A stretch of 64,000 nt of DNA from Castellaniella sp041677825 (GCF_041677825.1 NZ_JBAYPG010000007.1:1-64000); one strand, 5' to 3'. Shown: positions 8,306 through 17,143, counted from the stretch's first letter. A program made the numbers and translations. Notes: generated from the sequence alone by a model not told the origin.

Positions 8306-8894
8306 CGTCGTCCAGCACCTTGAAGTCCCCCTGGCCACGGGTCAGATCGGCCAGCAGCGCCTGCCAGTGCGGCAGCGCGTCGCGCGGCAGGCACAGGTGC
8401 CAGACCACGCCCGCAGCATCATAATCGGCCTGCTCGATCCGGGCGCCACCGGCCAGCAGGCGTGCCTGTACCCGGTCGATGTCCGGATAGGGGCAGGCGC
8501 AACGCACCCGGCATTCGTCGCGCAGCGGGCTTTTGGGCGCCAGGCGCAGGCACTCGGCGGCAGCCCCCCCATACGCCCGGATCAGCCCGCCCGTACCCAG
8601 CTTGATGCCGCCGAACCAGCGGATCACCAGAACGACCACCCGATCGCAGCCCTGGCCATCGATGGCCTGCAGGATAGGCCTGCCCGCCGTACCACCGGGC
8701 TCGCCATCATCATGGAAACGGTACTGCTGCCCCAGGCGCCAGGCCCAGCAGTGGTGGCTGGCGCCGGCATGGGCGTGAGCCTGCAGAAATTCCGATGCCG
8801 CTTCTGCGGACGTGATCGGGCCTGCCAGAGCGAGAAAGCGGCTCTTGCGCACCTGCGTTTCGTGGCGGGCCAGCCCGGTCAGCGTGTGCAACAT
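8301..8894 (-). CDS. YigZ/IMPACT family protein
   Basis: 197 residues. The N-terminal domain has the UPF0029/IMPACT signature: RKSRFLALAGPITSAEAASEFL, HHCWAWRLG, DDGEPGGTAGRPIL and RWFGGIKLGTGGLIRAYGGAA; a smaller C-terminal ferredoxin-like domain follows. In eukaryotes IMPACT modulates Gcn2; the molecular role of bacterial YigZ is not settled. The ATG at 8894 gives the family-typical start; longer in-frame sequence upstream belongs to the end of ybiT on another frame. It lies 22 bases downstream of ybiT on the same strand and may be cotranscribed. Confidence 0.88.
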   Translation of the reverse strand: MLHTLTGLARHETQVRKSRFLALAGPITSAEAASEFLQAHAHAGASHHCWAWRLGQQYRFHDDGEPGGTAGRPILQAIDGQGCDRVVVLVIRWFGGIKLGTGGLIRAYGGAAAECLRLAPKSPLRDECRVRCACPYPDIDRVQARLLAGGARIEQADYDAAGVVWHLCLPRDALPHWQALLADLTRGQGDFKVLDDA

Positions 8895-8916
8895 GCGCCA
8901 GCCCCCTCGTGCACGC

Positions 8917-10518
8917 TCAGGACTCGATGCCCTGCGAAAAAAGATAATCGTCGTATGAGCCGGGATAATCGACCAGCCGGCCGTCCGGGAAGATCTCGAT
9001 GATCCGGTCCGCGATGCCCGAGACGAACTGGCGATCGTGCGAGACGAACACCAGCGTGCCCTTGTACTGCTCGAGCGCATACTGCAATGATTCGATCGAC
9101 TCCATGTCCAGGTGGTTGGTGGGCTCGTCCATGAGCAGGACATTATGGCGCCCGAGCATCAGGCGCCCGAAGCTCATGCGGTTCTTCTCGCCCCCCGAAA
9201 GCACCCGGACGGCCTTGCCGATCTCGTCGCCCGAAAACAGCAGGCGCCCGAGCACCGAACGGATTGCCTGATCCTCGTCGCCCGGCTGGCGAAAATCGGC
9301 GAGCCAGTCGAAGAGGTTGCGGTCGGAATCGAACTGGTCGGAGACGTCTTGCGCCATATAGCCCGGATCGGCGTTTTCGGACCAGCGCACCTGGCCGGCG
9401 TCCGGCTTCAGATCACCGGCCAGCAGGCGCAGCAAGGTGGTCTTGCCCACCCCGTTGGCGCCGATGATGGCCAGCTTCTGGCCGGCCTCGATCATGGTGG
9501 ACAGCCCCTGGATGATGGGCCTGTCCCAGGCCTTGACCAGGTCTTCGACGTGAGCCGCCTGGCGGTGCAGGACCTTGTTGACTTCGAAGCGTATGTAGGG
9601 ATTCTGGCGCGACGAGGGCTTGACCTGCACCGTTTCGGCCTTGATGCGGTCGATCTGCTTCAGGCGCGACGTGGCCTGGCGCGACTTGGACTTGTTGGCG
9701 GCAAAGCGGCGCACGAAGTCCTGAAGTTCGGAGACGCGCTCCTTGGCCCGTGCATTGGCCGCCATCTGGCGCTCGCGCGCCTGGGTGGACGCCAGCATGT
9801 AGTCATCGTAGTTGCCCGGGTAGATCTGCAGCGCCCGATAATCGAGATCGGCCATGTGGGTGCAGACCTGGTTGAGGAAATGGCGGTCGTGGCTGATGAT
9901 GATCATGGTGCTGTCGTAGCTGTTCAGCACCCCTTCGAGCCAGCGTATGGTGTTGATGTCCAGGTTGTTGGTGGGCTCATCGAGCAGCAGTACGTCGGGG
10001 TTCGAAAACAACGCCTGCGCCAGCAGCACGCGCAGTTTCCAGCCCGGGGCGACCTCGCTCATGGGGCGTTCGTGCTGTTCGACGGGGATTTCGAGCCCCA
10101 GCAGGAGTTCACCGGCGCGGGCTTCGGCGGTATAGCCATCGTACTCGGCAAACCGGCCCTCGAGCTCGGCCGCCCGCATGTAGTCTTCTTCGGTGGCGTC
10201 CGGGTTGGCATAAATGGCATCGCGCTCGCTCATCACCTGCCACATCTCGACGTGCCCCATCAGTACCACATCCAGGACCCGATGGGCCTCGTAGGCGAAC
10301 TGATCCTGCTGCAACTTGCCCATGCGCAGGCCGGGTTCGAGGCTGACGTGGCCCGAGGTGGGGTCCAGATCGCCGCCAATGATCTTCATCAGGGTGGACT
10401 TGCCCGAGCCATTGGCGCCGATCAGGCCGTAGCGGTTGCCATCGCCGAACTTGACGCTGACGTTTTCAAACAGGGGTTTGGCACCAAACTGTATGGTGAG
10501 ATTGCTGGTGGATATCAC
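8917..10518 (-). CDS. ybiT: ABC-F family ATPase YbiT
   Basis: 533 residues with two ABC ATPase domains and no membrane segments, close throughout to E. coli YbiT as I remember it (same length class, KPLFENVSVKFGDGNRYGLIGANGSGKST start, SKSRQATSRLKQIDRIK linker). ABC1 has LLLDEPTNNLDI; ABC2 has GANGVGKTTLLRLL, VLSGGEKNRM and LLMDEPTNHLDM. ABC-F proteins bind the ribosomal E site and relieve translation problems. The start is GTG at 10518, giving MISTSNLTIQFG; the preceding bases lack a strong Shine-Dalgarno sequence. Confidence 0.92.
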   Translation of the reverse strand: MISTSNLTIQFGAKPLFENVSVKFGDGNRYGLIGANGSGKSTLMKIIGGDLDPTSGHVSLEPGLRMGKLQQDQFAYEAHRVLDVVLMGHVEMWQVMSERDAIYANPDATEEDYMRAAELEGRFAEYDGYTAEARAGELLLGLEIPVEQHERPMSEVAPGWKLRVLLAQALFSNPDVLLLDEPTNNLDINTIRWLEGVLNSYDSTMIIISHDRHFLNQVCTHMADLDYRALQIYPGNYDDYMLASTQARERQMAANARAKERVSELQDFVRRFAANKSKSRQATSRLKQIDRIKAETVQVKPSSRQNPYIRFEVNKVLHRQAAHVEDLVKAWDRPIIQGLSTMIEAGQKLAIIGANGVGKTTLLRLLAGDLKPDAGQVRWSENADPGYMAQDVSDQFDSDRNLFDWLADFRQPGDEDQAIRSVLGRLLFSGDEIGKAVRVLSGGEKNRMSFGRLMLGRHNVLLMDEPTNHLDMESIESLQYALEQYKGTLVFVSHDRQFVSGIADRIIEIFPDGRLVDYPGSYDDYLFSQGIES

Positions 10519-10627
10519 GATAGGGAATCAACGAAAGGCCGCGGCCACGGCGCTGGTCATGGCGTGGCGCGGCGGGATGCATGGCTGGCACCGGCTTTCT
10601 GGGCCAGATACAGGTAAACCTGCCATT

Positions 10628-12298
10628 TTAGCAGCCCTGGAGAATATTCAGGGCCGTCGGTAGCGCCCGGGGCAAATCTTCGGCCAACAGGCCCCAGCCC
10701 AGCTGATCGGCCGCCAGGCCGTGCAGCCAGACCGCCGCGCAGGCGGCCTGGAAGGCGGGCATGCCGGCGGCCAGAAGCCCCGCAATGCAACCCGCCAGCA
10801 CGTCACCCGTGCCCGCCGTGGCCAGTGTCGCCGGCGCATTGTCGTTGATCACAGCCTGGCCGTCCGCTGCGGCGATCACCGTGTCCGGTCCCTTGAGCAC
10901 AATGACGGCACCAGTGTGCCGGGCCGCAGCGCGGGCACGCTGCAGCTTGTCGCCCGCGCCGCCAGACACCGAACTGCCCGGCACCGGATCACCCGGCACC
11001 GAACTGTCAGACACCGAACTACAAGGCATCGAACTACCAGGCATCGAGCTGCCGAACAGCCGTGCAAACTCACCCTCATGCGGCGTCAGCACGCACCGCC
11101 CGTGCAGCGCGCCAAAGAGTTCGCCGACATGGTGGTCGGCAAAGGCGCTGAGTGCGTCGGCATCGAGCACGCAGGGCCGTCCGGTTGCCAATACCTGGCG
11201 CACCTGCATGCGCGCGCGGGCATGGCGCCCAAGGCCCGGCCCGATGAGCAGCGCGTTGCGCCGTGCATCGGCCAGGGCGCCGTGCAGCGAGCCATCGTCG
11301 GGCAGCGTCTCGACCATCACGGACGTGAGCGCAGCCGCCTGCACGGCCCAGGCGGCTGGCGGCACCGCGAGCGTGACCAGCCCGGCCCCCACGCGTGCGG
11401 CCGCCAGGCAGGCCAGGCGGCTGGCGCCCGTCATGTGTGCCGAGCCGATCACCAGCACCTGGCCGCGGCGATACTTGTGCCCATCGATGGCCGGCCAGGG
11501 AAAGCACGCCCGCCAGAGATCCGGATGGTTGGCCTGCGTGGCCACCGACAGTGCGGGCAGGACAGTGGCCGGGATGCCGATATCGGCGCACACCACCGTG
11601 CCGCACAGGGCGCGGCCCGGCAGCAGCAAATGCCCCGGCTTGCGCCGAAAGAAGGTAACGGTGAGTTCCGCCTGCAGGGCCACGCCCGGGCATTGCCCGC
11701 TGCCGCCGTGCAGGCCCGTCGGCACGTCCACCGCGCACACCGGCAGGCCGCTGGCCCGCACGGCTTCGAGCAGCGCCTTCAGTGCGCCTGCCGGTGCACG
11801 ATCCAGACCGGCCCCCAGCAAGGCATCCACCAGCAGTGCGGCGCCCTGCAGAAAAGTCGCATCGGCCCGTTCGACCGGGCCCGTCCAGGTACTGGCCGCC
11901 CATGCCGCATCGCCTCGCAGCGCCGCCCGGTCGCCCCAGAGCGCCAGCCGGACGGGCCAGCCGGCCTGCTGCAACAGCCGGGCCACGACAAAACCATCGC
12001 CGCCGTTGTTGCCGGGGCCACACAGGACGTGTACCGGCCGCGGCGACCAGCGCGCGCAGATCGCCCGGGCCACCGCGCTGCCGGCCGCCGCCATCAGTTG
12101 AACCCCGGGCACCCCGGCCGCCATGGCGGCCTGATCGGCCTGCGCCATCTGCTGCGGATCGAGCAGGACATGCGGCCACAGCGAGGCGGCGCCGGCGCCG
12201 CCGCCCTGTGCGCCGGTCTGCTGCACTGCCACAGATCGCGTGTGCGCAACCAGAGCAGGCCCTGGCTGCGGATCCGGATGCGCGGTCGGAGTGGCCAT
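10628..12298 (-). CDS. nnrDE: bifunctional NAD(P)H-hydrate epimerase / ADP-dependent dehydratase
   Basis: 556 residues. The N-terminal YjeF_N domain (VHVLCGPGNNGGDGFVVARLL, VDVPTGLHGGSGQ) epimerises damaged S/R-NAD(P)HX. The C-terminal ribokinase-like domain (HKYRRGQVLVIGSAHMTGAS, LIGPGLGR, VLDADALSAF, LTPHEGEFARLFG, TAGTGDVLAG with the catalytic Asp) dehydrates S-NAD(P)HX with ADP. The first ~38 residues are low complexity. Between the TPHEGEF block and VIVLKGPDTVIAA sits an unusual six-unit five-residue repeat (residues 416-445) described separately. The ATG at 12298 lies 7 bases from the acyl-CoA ligase stop, so the two are probably cotranscribed. Confidence 0.9.
   Translation of the reverse strand: MATPTAHPDPQPGPALVAHTRSVAVQQTGAQGGGAGAASLWPHVLLDPQQMAQADQAAMAAGVPGVQLMAAAGSAVARAICARWSPRPVHVLCGPGNNGGDGFVVARLLQQAGWPVRLALWGDRAALRGDAAWAASTWTGPVERADATFLQGAALLVDALLGAGLDRAPAGALKALLEAVRASGLPVCAVDVPTGLHGGSGQCPGVALQAELTVTFFRRKPGHLLLPGRALCGTVVCADIGIPATVLPALSVATQANHPDLWRACFPWPAIDGHKYRRGQVLVIGSAHMTGASRLACLAAARVGAGLVTLAVPPAAWAVQAAALTSVMVETLPDDGSLHGALADARRNALLIGPGLGRHARARMQVRQVLATGRPCVLDADALSAFADHHVGELFGALHGRCVLTPHEGEFARLFGSSMPGSSMPCSSVSDSSVPGDPVPGSSVSGGAGDKLQRARAAARHTGAVIVLKGPDTVIAAADGQAVINDNAPATLATAGTGDVLAGCIAGLLAAGMPAFQAACAAVWLHGLAADQLGWGLLAEDLPRALPTALNILQGC
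10964..11053. repeat. 15-bp tandem repeat (six units) inside nnrDE
   Basis: Six consecutive 15-base units start at 10964, 10979, 10994, 11009, 11024 and 11039. The plus-strand consensus is MGRCAYCGAACTRCC. On the coding strand they encode GSSMP, GSSMP, CSSVS, DSSVP, GDPVP and GSSVS in frame, so copy-number change would not break the gene. The array falls in a surface loop of the dehydratase domain. Confidence 0.85.
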
Positions 12299-12305
12299 GC
12301 CAGAC

Positions 12306-13955
12306 TCAGCCCGACTGCGTGATCTTCTTGCGCAGATCGAATTTCTGGATCTTGCCCGTGGATGTCTTGGGCAGTTCGCCAAAAATGAAATGGCGCGGCA
12401 CCTTGAAGCCCGCAAGCAAGCCCTTGCAATGCGTCACCAGCTCTTCGGCCGTGACCTGCGCATCGGACTTGAGTTCGACGAAGGCGCACGGCGTCTCGCC
12501 CCAGCGCTCGTCGGGTTGCGCGACCACCGCAGCCGCCAGCACGGCGGGGTGGCGGTACAGCGCGTCTTCGATTTCTATGGACGAGATGTTTTCGCCCCCC
12601 GAGATGATGATGTCCTTGCTGCGATCCATGATGCGCATATAGCCGTCGGGATACTGGACGGCCAGATCGCCACTGTGGAACCAGCCACCGGCAAAAGCCT
12701 GGCGCGTGGCCTCGGGGTCCTTGAGATAGCCCTTCATGCAGATGTTGCCCTGGAACATGATTTCACCCATCGTCTGCCCATCGGCGGGTACCGGCTGCAG
12801 GGTGGCGGGATCCAGCACCCTCGCCGCCTTCTGCAAATGATAGCGTACCCCCTGGCGCGCATTGAGCGCGGCGCGCTCGCCCACATCGAGCGCCGCCCAG
12901 GCGTCGTGCCGGGCGCACACCGTGGCCGGCCCGTAGACTTCGGTCAGCCCATACACGTGGGTCAGGTCGATGCCCAGCGCCTCCATGCCCTCGATCATGG
13001 CAGCGGGCGGCGCTGCGCCGGCCACCATGGCGCTGATGCCCGGCGGGATGGCCGCGCGCAGCGCCTGGGGCGCATTGACCAGCATGCTCTGCACGATGGG
13101 CGCACCGCAATAGTGGGTGACGCCGTGCTCGACCATGCGCGCCACCATGGCCTGCGCATCCACCCGGCGCAGGCACACATTCACGCCGGCCCGGGCGGCG
13201 ACTGTCCAGGGAAAACACCAGCCATTGCAATGGAACATGGGCAGCGTCCAGAGGTAGACGGCATGCCTGGGCATGTCCCATTCGAGAATATTGGAAATCG
13301 CATTGATGGCGGCACCACGATGATGGTAGACCACCCCCTTTGGGTGGCCCGTGGTACCGCTCGTATAGTTGAGCGCAATCGCATCCCATTCGTCGGCGGG
13401 CAGCTGCCAGTCTGCCTGCGGGTTGCCCTGTGCCAGCAAGGCCTCGTATTCAAGCATGCCGATGGCCTCGCCCGGGCCGTCGTATTGCGGGTCATCCACA
13501 TCGACCACCAGAACCGGCGTGGCCCGCTCGCGCAGGGCCAGTGCCTTTTGCATGGTGGCCGAAAATTCGCGGTCGACCAGTACGGCACGGGCCTCGCCGT
13601 GATCCAGCATGTAGGCGATGGCTTCGGCATCCAGCCGGGTATTGAGGGTGTTCAGTACGGCCCCGCACATGGGAATGCCGAAATGGGCCTCGACCATGGC
13701 CGGGGTATTGGGCAGCATGGCCGCCACCGTATCGCCACGCCGCACACCATGCGACTGCAAGGCACTGGCCAGGCGCCGGCAACGCTGGTACAGCGCAGCC
13801 CAGGTATGGCGGATGGCGGACTCACCCAGGCCGTGCACCACGGCCAGCCGCTCGGGGTAGACCTCGGCGGCGCGTTCGAGATACAGCAGGGGCGTCAGCG
13901 GCGCGAAATTGGCCGGGGTCTGCGGCAAGCCGCGATCAAACAGATGTGCGCTCAT
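12306..13955 (-). CDS. AMP-forming fatty acyl-CoA synthetase
   Basis: 549 residues of the ANL superfamily. It has the P-loop-like motif LNYTSGTTGHPKGVVYHHRG, VYGLTEVYGPAT, GWFHSGDLAVQYPDGYMRIMDRSKDIIISGGENISSIEIE (hinge and A8 motif) and the catalytic Lys in LPKTSTGKIQKFDLRKK. The sequence style matches medium/long-chain acyl-CoA ligases of the AlkK / DmdB-like group; chain length cannot be decided here. It activates a carboxylic acid as acyl-AMP and then acyl-CoA. A GGAG ribosome-binding site 8 bases before the ATG lies inside a duplicated piece of the ldcA 3' end. The order ldcA-ligase-nnrDE on one strand suggests an operon. Confidence 0.88.
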   Translation of the reverse strand: MSAHLFDRGLPQTPANFAPLTPLLYLERAAEVYPERLAVVHGLGESAIRHTWAALYQRCRRLASALQSHGVRRGDTVAAMLPNTPAMVEAHFGIPMCGAVLNTLNTRLDAEAIAYMLDHGEARAVLVDREFSATMQKALALRERATPVLVVDVDDPQYDGPGEAIGMLEYEALLAQGNPQADWQLPADEWDAIALNYTSGTTGHPKGVVYHHRGAAINAISNILEWDMPRHAVYLWTLPMFHCNGWCFPWTVAARAGVNVCLRRVDAQAMVARMVEHGVTHYCGAPIVQSMLVNAPQALRAAIPPGISAMVAGAAPPAAMIEGMEALGIDLTHVYGLTEVYGPATVCARHDAWAALDVGERAALNARQGVRYHLQKAARVLDPATLQPVPADGQTMGEIMFQGNICMKGYLKDPEATRQAFAGGWFHSGDLAVQYPDGYMRIMDRSKDIIISGGENISSIEIEDALYRHPAVLAAAVVAQPDERWGETPCAFVELKSDAQVTAEELVTHCKGLLAGFKVPRHFIFGELPKTSTGKIQKFDLRKKITQSG

Positions 13956-13957
13956 GA

Positions 13958-14049
13958 TTCAATCTCCGTGGTGGGCCGAATCTCGATCTCCATGGGGGCT
14001 GCATTTCAAGCCCTGTCATGGGCCGGTTTTCAATCTCCGTGGTGGGCCG
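13958..14049. repeat. 21-bp direct repeat: duplicated 3' end of ldcA
   Basis: Bases 13958-13978 and 14029-14049 are identical over 21 bases (core CAATCTCCGTGGTGGGCC) with a 71-base period; a partial third version lies between them around 13981-13996. The right copy encodes the last codons of the TadA-LdcA frame (HAAHHGD-stop); the left copy is non-coding and supplies the GGAG ribosome-binding site of the acyl-CoA ligase. Confidence 0.8.
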
Positions 14050-14965
14050 CATGATCGTGTTCGTTCAAGAGCAGGTGCGCCATGCCATCTTCGGTGGCCA
14101 GGCCCACGATGGCCCCCACCGGCAGCATGGCCTTGACGCGCACGTGCCCGTACGGCAAGCCGGTGACGACCGGCACGCGCACGGCCCTGCGCAACCAGTG
14201 CACCACCGCCGCCAGATCGAAGCCGTTGTCATGGGGCACCAGCCGGTAACCGGTGAACTGCCCCAGCACGATGGCCCGCTGCTTCTGCAACACCCCGGCG
14301 TGCCACAGCTGGGTCAGCATGCGCTCGATGCGAAACGGGTGCTCGCAGACATCTTCGAGAAACAGGATGCCGCCCTCGATCTGCGGAAAATACGGCGTGC
14401 CCAGCAAGGACACCACCATGGCCAGATTACCACCCCAGAGCACGCCGCGGGCGTCCACTGCGTCGGCGCCCGGGGCCTCGAAACTGAGCACCTGCAGTTC
14501 GCCCGACAACGTCTCTTGAAACAGATCCCGGGTCAGCTCATCGACTTCCGGCGCACCAAAATCGAACACCGCGGTCGGGCCGGAATAACTGCACGCCCCG
14601 GCGCGGGCCAGCAGGGCCAGATTGAAGGCCGTGAAATCGCTCAGGCCCACGAAGATCTTGCCGCTGTCGGCCACGGCCCGCCAGTCTATGGCGGGCAGGA
14701 TGCGGCTCAGGCCATAACCGCCGCGCGTGGCCATGACCACCGGGTGCTTCTGTTTCAGCGCCCGGTGCACGCCCGCCACGCGCTGCCGGTCGGTACCGGC
14801 AAAGCGCTGATGCACCAGCCGGGCGGCGCGGTCCTGCGCGACGGGGTGACCCAGCGCGCGCAGGCGCTGGATCGCCAGATCCAGCGCGGCCGCATCCGCA
14901 ATGGCGCTGGACGGAGAAATCAGATAGATGCCGGCGCGGCGCGGCGCAGTACGGGAAGAAGGCAT
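14030..14965 (-). other. ldcA: alternative internal start giving stand-alone LdcA (311 residues)
   Basis: The in-frame ATG at 14965 begins MPSSRTAPRRAGIYLISPSS and would give a 311-residue LdcA, close to the ~304 residues of the E. coli enzyme. No Shine-Dalgarno-like sequence precedes it (the upstream bases read AAAAGCCATTGCC), and no stop codon separates it from TadA, so independent initiation is possible but not supported by a site. Confidence 0.4.
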
Positions 14966-15493
14966 GGCAATGGCTTTTGAATCGAGACAATCGGCCGCGC
15001 CGGCCTGCGGCAGCATACGTGCCCCGCCTGCAGAACGCCGCGCCCTGAAAAAGGCCCGCAACAACTCACTGGCCTCATCGGCCAGCACCCCGCCACGCAC
15101 CCGCGCATGCGGGTTCAGGCGGCGCTCGGCAGACAGGTCCAGCACCCCGCCACAGGCCCCGGTCTTGGGATCTGCCGCGGCATACACCACTTCAGCCAGC
15201 CGCGCATGGAACACCGCGCCCAGGCACATGGCGCAGGGCTCCAGCGTGACATACAGGCGCGCGCCCGGCAAGCGGTGATTGCCCACGGCCCGTGCCGCCT
15301 GCCGCAGGACCACGATTTCCGCATGCGCACTGGGGTCATGATCCATGAGCGTGCGATTGTGCCCGGCCGCCAGCACGTACCCCTGGGCATCGAGCAGCAC
15401 CGCGCCCACCGGCACTTCACCCTGCCCGGCCGCCCGATGCGCCTGGACCAGGGCCAGGCGCATGGCGGATTCGTCAGTCGAGTACGACGGCAT
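14030..15493 (-). CDS. TadA-LdcA fusion: tRNA adenosine-34 deaminase + LD-carboxypeptidase
   Basis: One uninterrupted 487-residue frame. Residues ~1-155 are TadA: GEVPVGAVLLD, zinc/catalytic HAEIVVLRQ, and LEPCAMCLGA, ending in DEASELLRAFFRARR. A ~20-residue linker follows, then LdcA (S66 family) from about residue 178: YLISPSSAI, nucleophile Ser285 in GLSDFTAF, LEDVCEHPFRIERML with the Glu, and GLPYGHV with the His. TadA makes inosine-34 in tRNA-Arg; LdcA removes D-Ala from murein tetrapeptides during recycling. Both domains are full length and keep catalytic residues. The ATG at 15493 overlaps the end of the diguanylate cyclase gene by 20 bases; an ATG at 15463 avoids overlap. An internal ATG could give separate LdcA. 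Confidence 0.8.
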   Translation of the reverse strand: MPSYSTDESAMRLALVQAHRAAGQGEVPVGAVLLDAQGYVLAAGHNRTLMDHDPSAHAEIVVLRQAARAVGNHRLPGARLYVTLEPCAMCLGAVFHARLAEVVYAAADPKTGACGGVLDLSAERRLNPHARVRGGVLADEASELLRAFFRARRSAGGARMLPQAGAADCLDSKAIAMPSSRTAPRRAGIYLISPSSAIADAAALDLAIQRLRALGHPVAQDRAARLVHQRFAGTDRQRVAGVHRALKQKHPVVMATRGGYGLSRILPAIDWRAVADSGKIFVGLSDFTAFNLALLARAGACSYSGPTAVFDFGAPEVDELTRDLFQETLSGELQVLSFEAPGADAVDARGVLWGGNLAMVVSLLGTPYFPQIEGGILFLEDVCEHPFRIERMLTQLWHAGVLQKQRAIVLGQFTGYRLVPHDNGFDLAAVVHWLRRAVRVPVVTGLPYGHVRVKAMLPVGAIVGLATEDGMAHLLLNEHDHAAHHGD

Positions 15494-17057
15494 GCGTTCG
15501 ATTCCGCCCCGCGGCCTTGGCGGCATACAGCTGCTCATCGACCGCCTGCACCAGGCCCTGGGGATCGTGCTGGAGCGTGGTCGAGGTCGCGACCCCAATG
15601 CTGGTCGAGAGGAATTCACCCACTTCGGTCGGGTTCGGGCAACGCAGGTCGAGGACGGCCTGGCGGATGCGTTCGGCCATCTCGAAGGCCTGTTCGGCCG
15701 TGGTGGTGGGCAGCACGCACAGGAACTCTTCGCCGCCGTACCGGATCACCTCGTCGCCCTTGCGCCGGCAGTGCTGCCTGAGCACATCGGCCACCTTGCG
15801 CAGGTAGTCGTCACCCACTGCGTGGCCATAGCGGTCGTTGACCACCTTGAAGCGGTCCAGATCCAGCAGCAACATGCTCAGCGGCGCGACCTCGCCCACC
15901 GCGATACGCCCTGCCCTGACCGCCGTGAACACGTCGTTCGACCTGAGATCGAAGCGGCGGCGATTGTACAGGTTGGTGAGCGCATCGGTCTGGCTGAGCC
16001 GCTCCAGCTGCTGGTTGGCGCGTTCAAGTGCTTCTTGCTGATCCCGGATCAGGGCGCTGTTGGCCAGCTGGCGGCGTGTGCTTCGGCGATAGTGCCAGAA
16101 GGACGCAGCCAGGGCCAGCAGCAGCAGGCTGCTGATGAGGATTGCCAGCCACAGGACATTCCGTTCGCGCAGCCGCTGCAGGTAGCGCTGAATGAACTGC
16201 TCTTCGCCGATTTCGTGCTCGTTGAACGAGACCGAGGCATCGATGGCCGCCAGATACCTGTCGAACAGCGGGACCAGGCCCCGATTGCGCTCTGACGGGC
16301 TGAAATAGAACCTGTAGTTGCGCGGGTCGCTGCGAAAAGTGTAGATGGCCTGGAGATCGAAATAATCATTCCGGTAGCGATTTTCCTCGAAGAAGGCCCG
16401 GCCGATCACGGCCACATCGATCTCGCCGGCCCGCAGGGCCTGGTAGATACCGTCGTTGCCCGGGCCCACGGTAAAGGGATGCAGGGCCTCGGCGGCCAGA
16501 TGCTGGCGCAGTACGGGCTCGATCGACGAGCGATCGAAATACCCGACCCGCAGGCCATTCAGGTCTGCCACGCGCCGGATATCGAAATCGTGCCCATCAC
16601 GCGCCACGACAACATAATGGGTCTGATAGTACGGCTGGTTGAACAGGCCATGCCGCTCGCGCTCGGCATTCGAGCTCAGGGGCAGCAGCACGTCCAGGGT
16701 TCCTGCCTGCACGGCCCGCAGCGCCGCGCCCAGATCCTGTTCGGACGGTTCGAGAAACCGGAAGGCCAGGCCCAGCTCCTGGGCGATGAAGCAGAACACG
16801 TCGACCGCAATGCCCTTGTAGTGGCCGGTGGCCGCATCGTACACGGACAGCGGGGCTGCATCCAGCACCACGCCTACCTGGAGCTCGGCCTGGGGGATCA
16901 GGGCGCGCTCGGCCGCGGTCAGCTCAATGGGCTGCGCGAGCGTGGCGTACTCGCCTTCGCGGCAGGTGATGGCGGTGGCCACATCGGCCAGGGGCAGCGC
17001 CAGCAGCACAAGAAGCAATTGCAGGAAAATGCGGGTGCGGGGAGAGACGATATGCAT
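15474..17057 (-). CDS. diguanylate cyclase with periplasmic solute-binding-like sensor
   Basis: 527 residues. A signal/anchor helix at the N terminus is followed by a bacterial extracellular solute-binding protein family 3-like domain (~30-280), a second transmembrane helix (LWLAILISSLLLLALAASF), a short coiled coil, and a GGDEF domain. The active site is GGEEF at 441-445, and the RxxD inhibitory site RKGD is at 432-435, so a catalytically competent, product-inhibited c-di-GMP synthase is expected. The sensor probably reads a small amino-acid-like periplasmic ligand. The start at 17057 was chosen because it directly precedes the signal helix. Divergent from the EamA transporter. Confidence 0.88.
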   Translation of the reverse strand: MHIVSPRTRIFLQLLLVLLALPLADVATAITCREGEYATLAQPIELTAAERALIPQAELQVGVVLDAAPLSVYDAATGHYKGIAVDVFCFIAQELGLAFRFLEPSEQDLGAALRAVQAGTLDVLLPLSSNAERERHGLFNQPYYQTHYVVVARDGHDFDIRRVADLNGLRVGYFDRSSIEPVLRQHLAAEALHPFTVGPGNDGIYQALRAGEIDVAVIGRAFFEENRYRNDYFDLQAIYTFRSDPRNYRFYFSPSERNRGLVPLFDRYLAAIDASVSFNEHEIGEEQFIQRYLQRLRERNVLWLAILISSLLLLALAASFWHYRRSTRRQLANSALIRDQQEALERANQQLERLSQTDALTNLYNRRRFDLRSNDVFTAVRAGRIAVGEVAPLSMLLLDLDRFKVVNDRYGHAVGDDYLRKVADVLRQHCRRKGDEVIRYGGEEFLCVLPTTTAEQAFEMAERIRQAVLDLRCPNPTEVGEFLSTSIGVATSTTLQHDPQGLVQAVDEQLYAAKAAGRNRTHAVVLD

Positions 17058-17127
17058 CGTGCGAGAAGGACTCGGGGGTGGGCCATGTGCCCTTGACCCG
17101 GCACAGAAAAAGCCCGAGTCCGACAAG

Positions 17128-17143
17128 GGATGTTACAACATCC
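17128..17143. promoter_or_regulatory. operator-like palindrome between diguanylate cyclase and EamA genes
   Basis: GGATGTT and AACATCC form perfect 7-base arms around AC, centred in the 110-base divergent gap, 25 bases before the transporter ATG and ~70 bases before the cyclase ATG. It could serve either promoter; the cognate protein is unknown. Confidence 0.4.
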
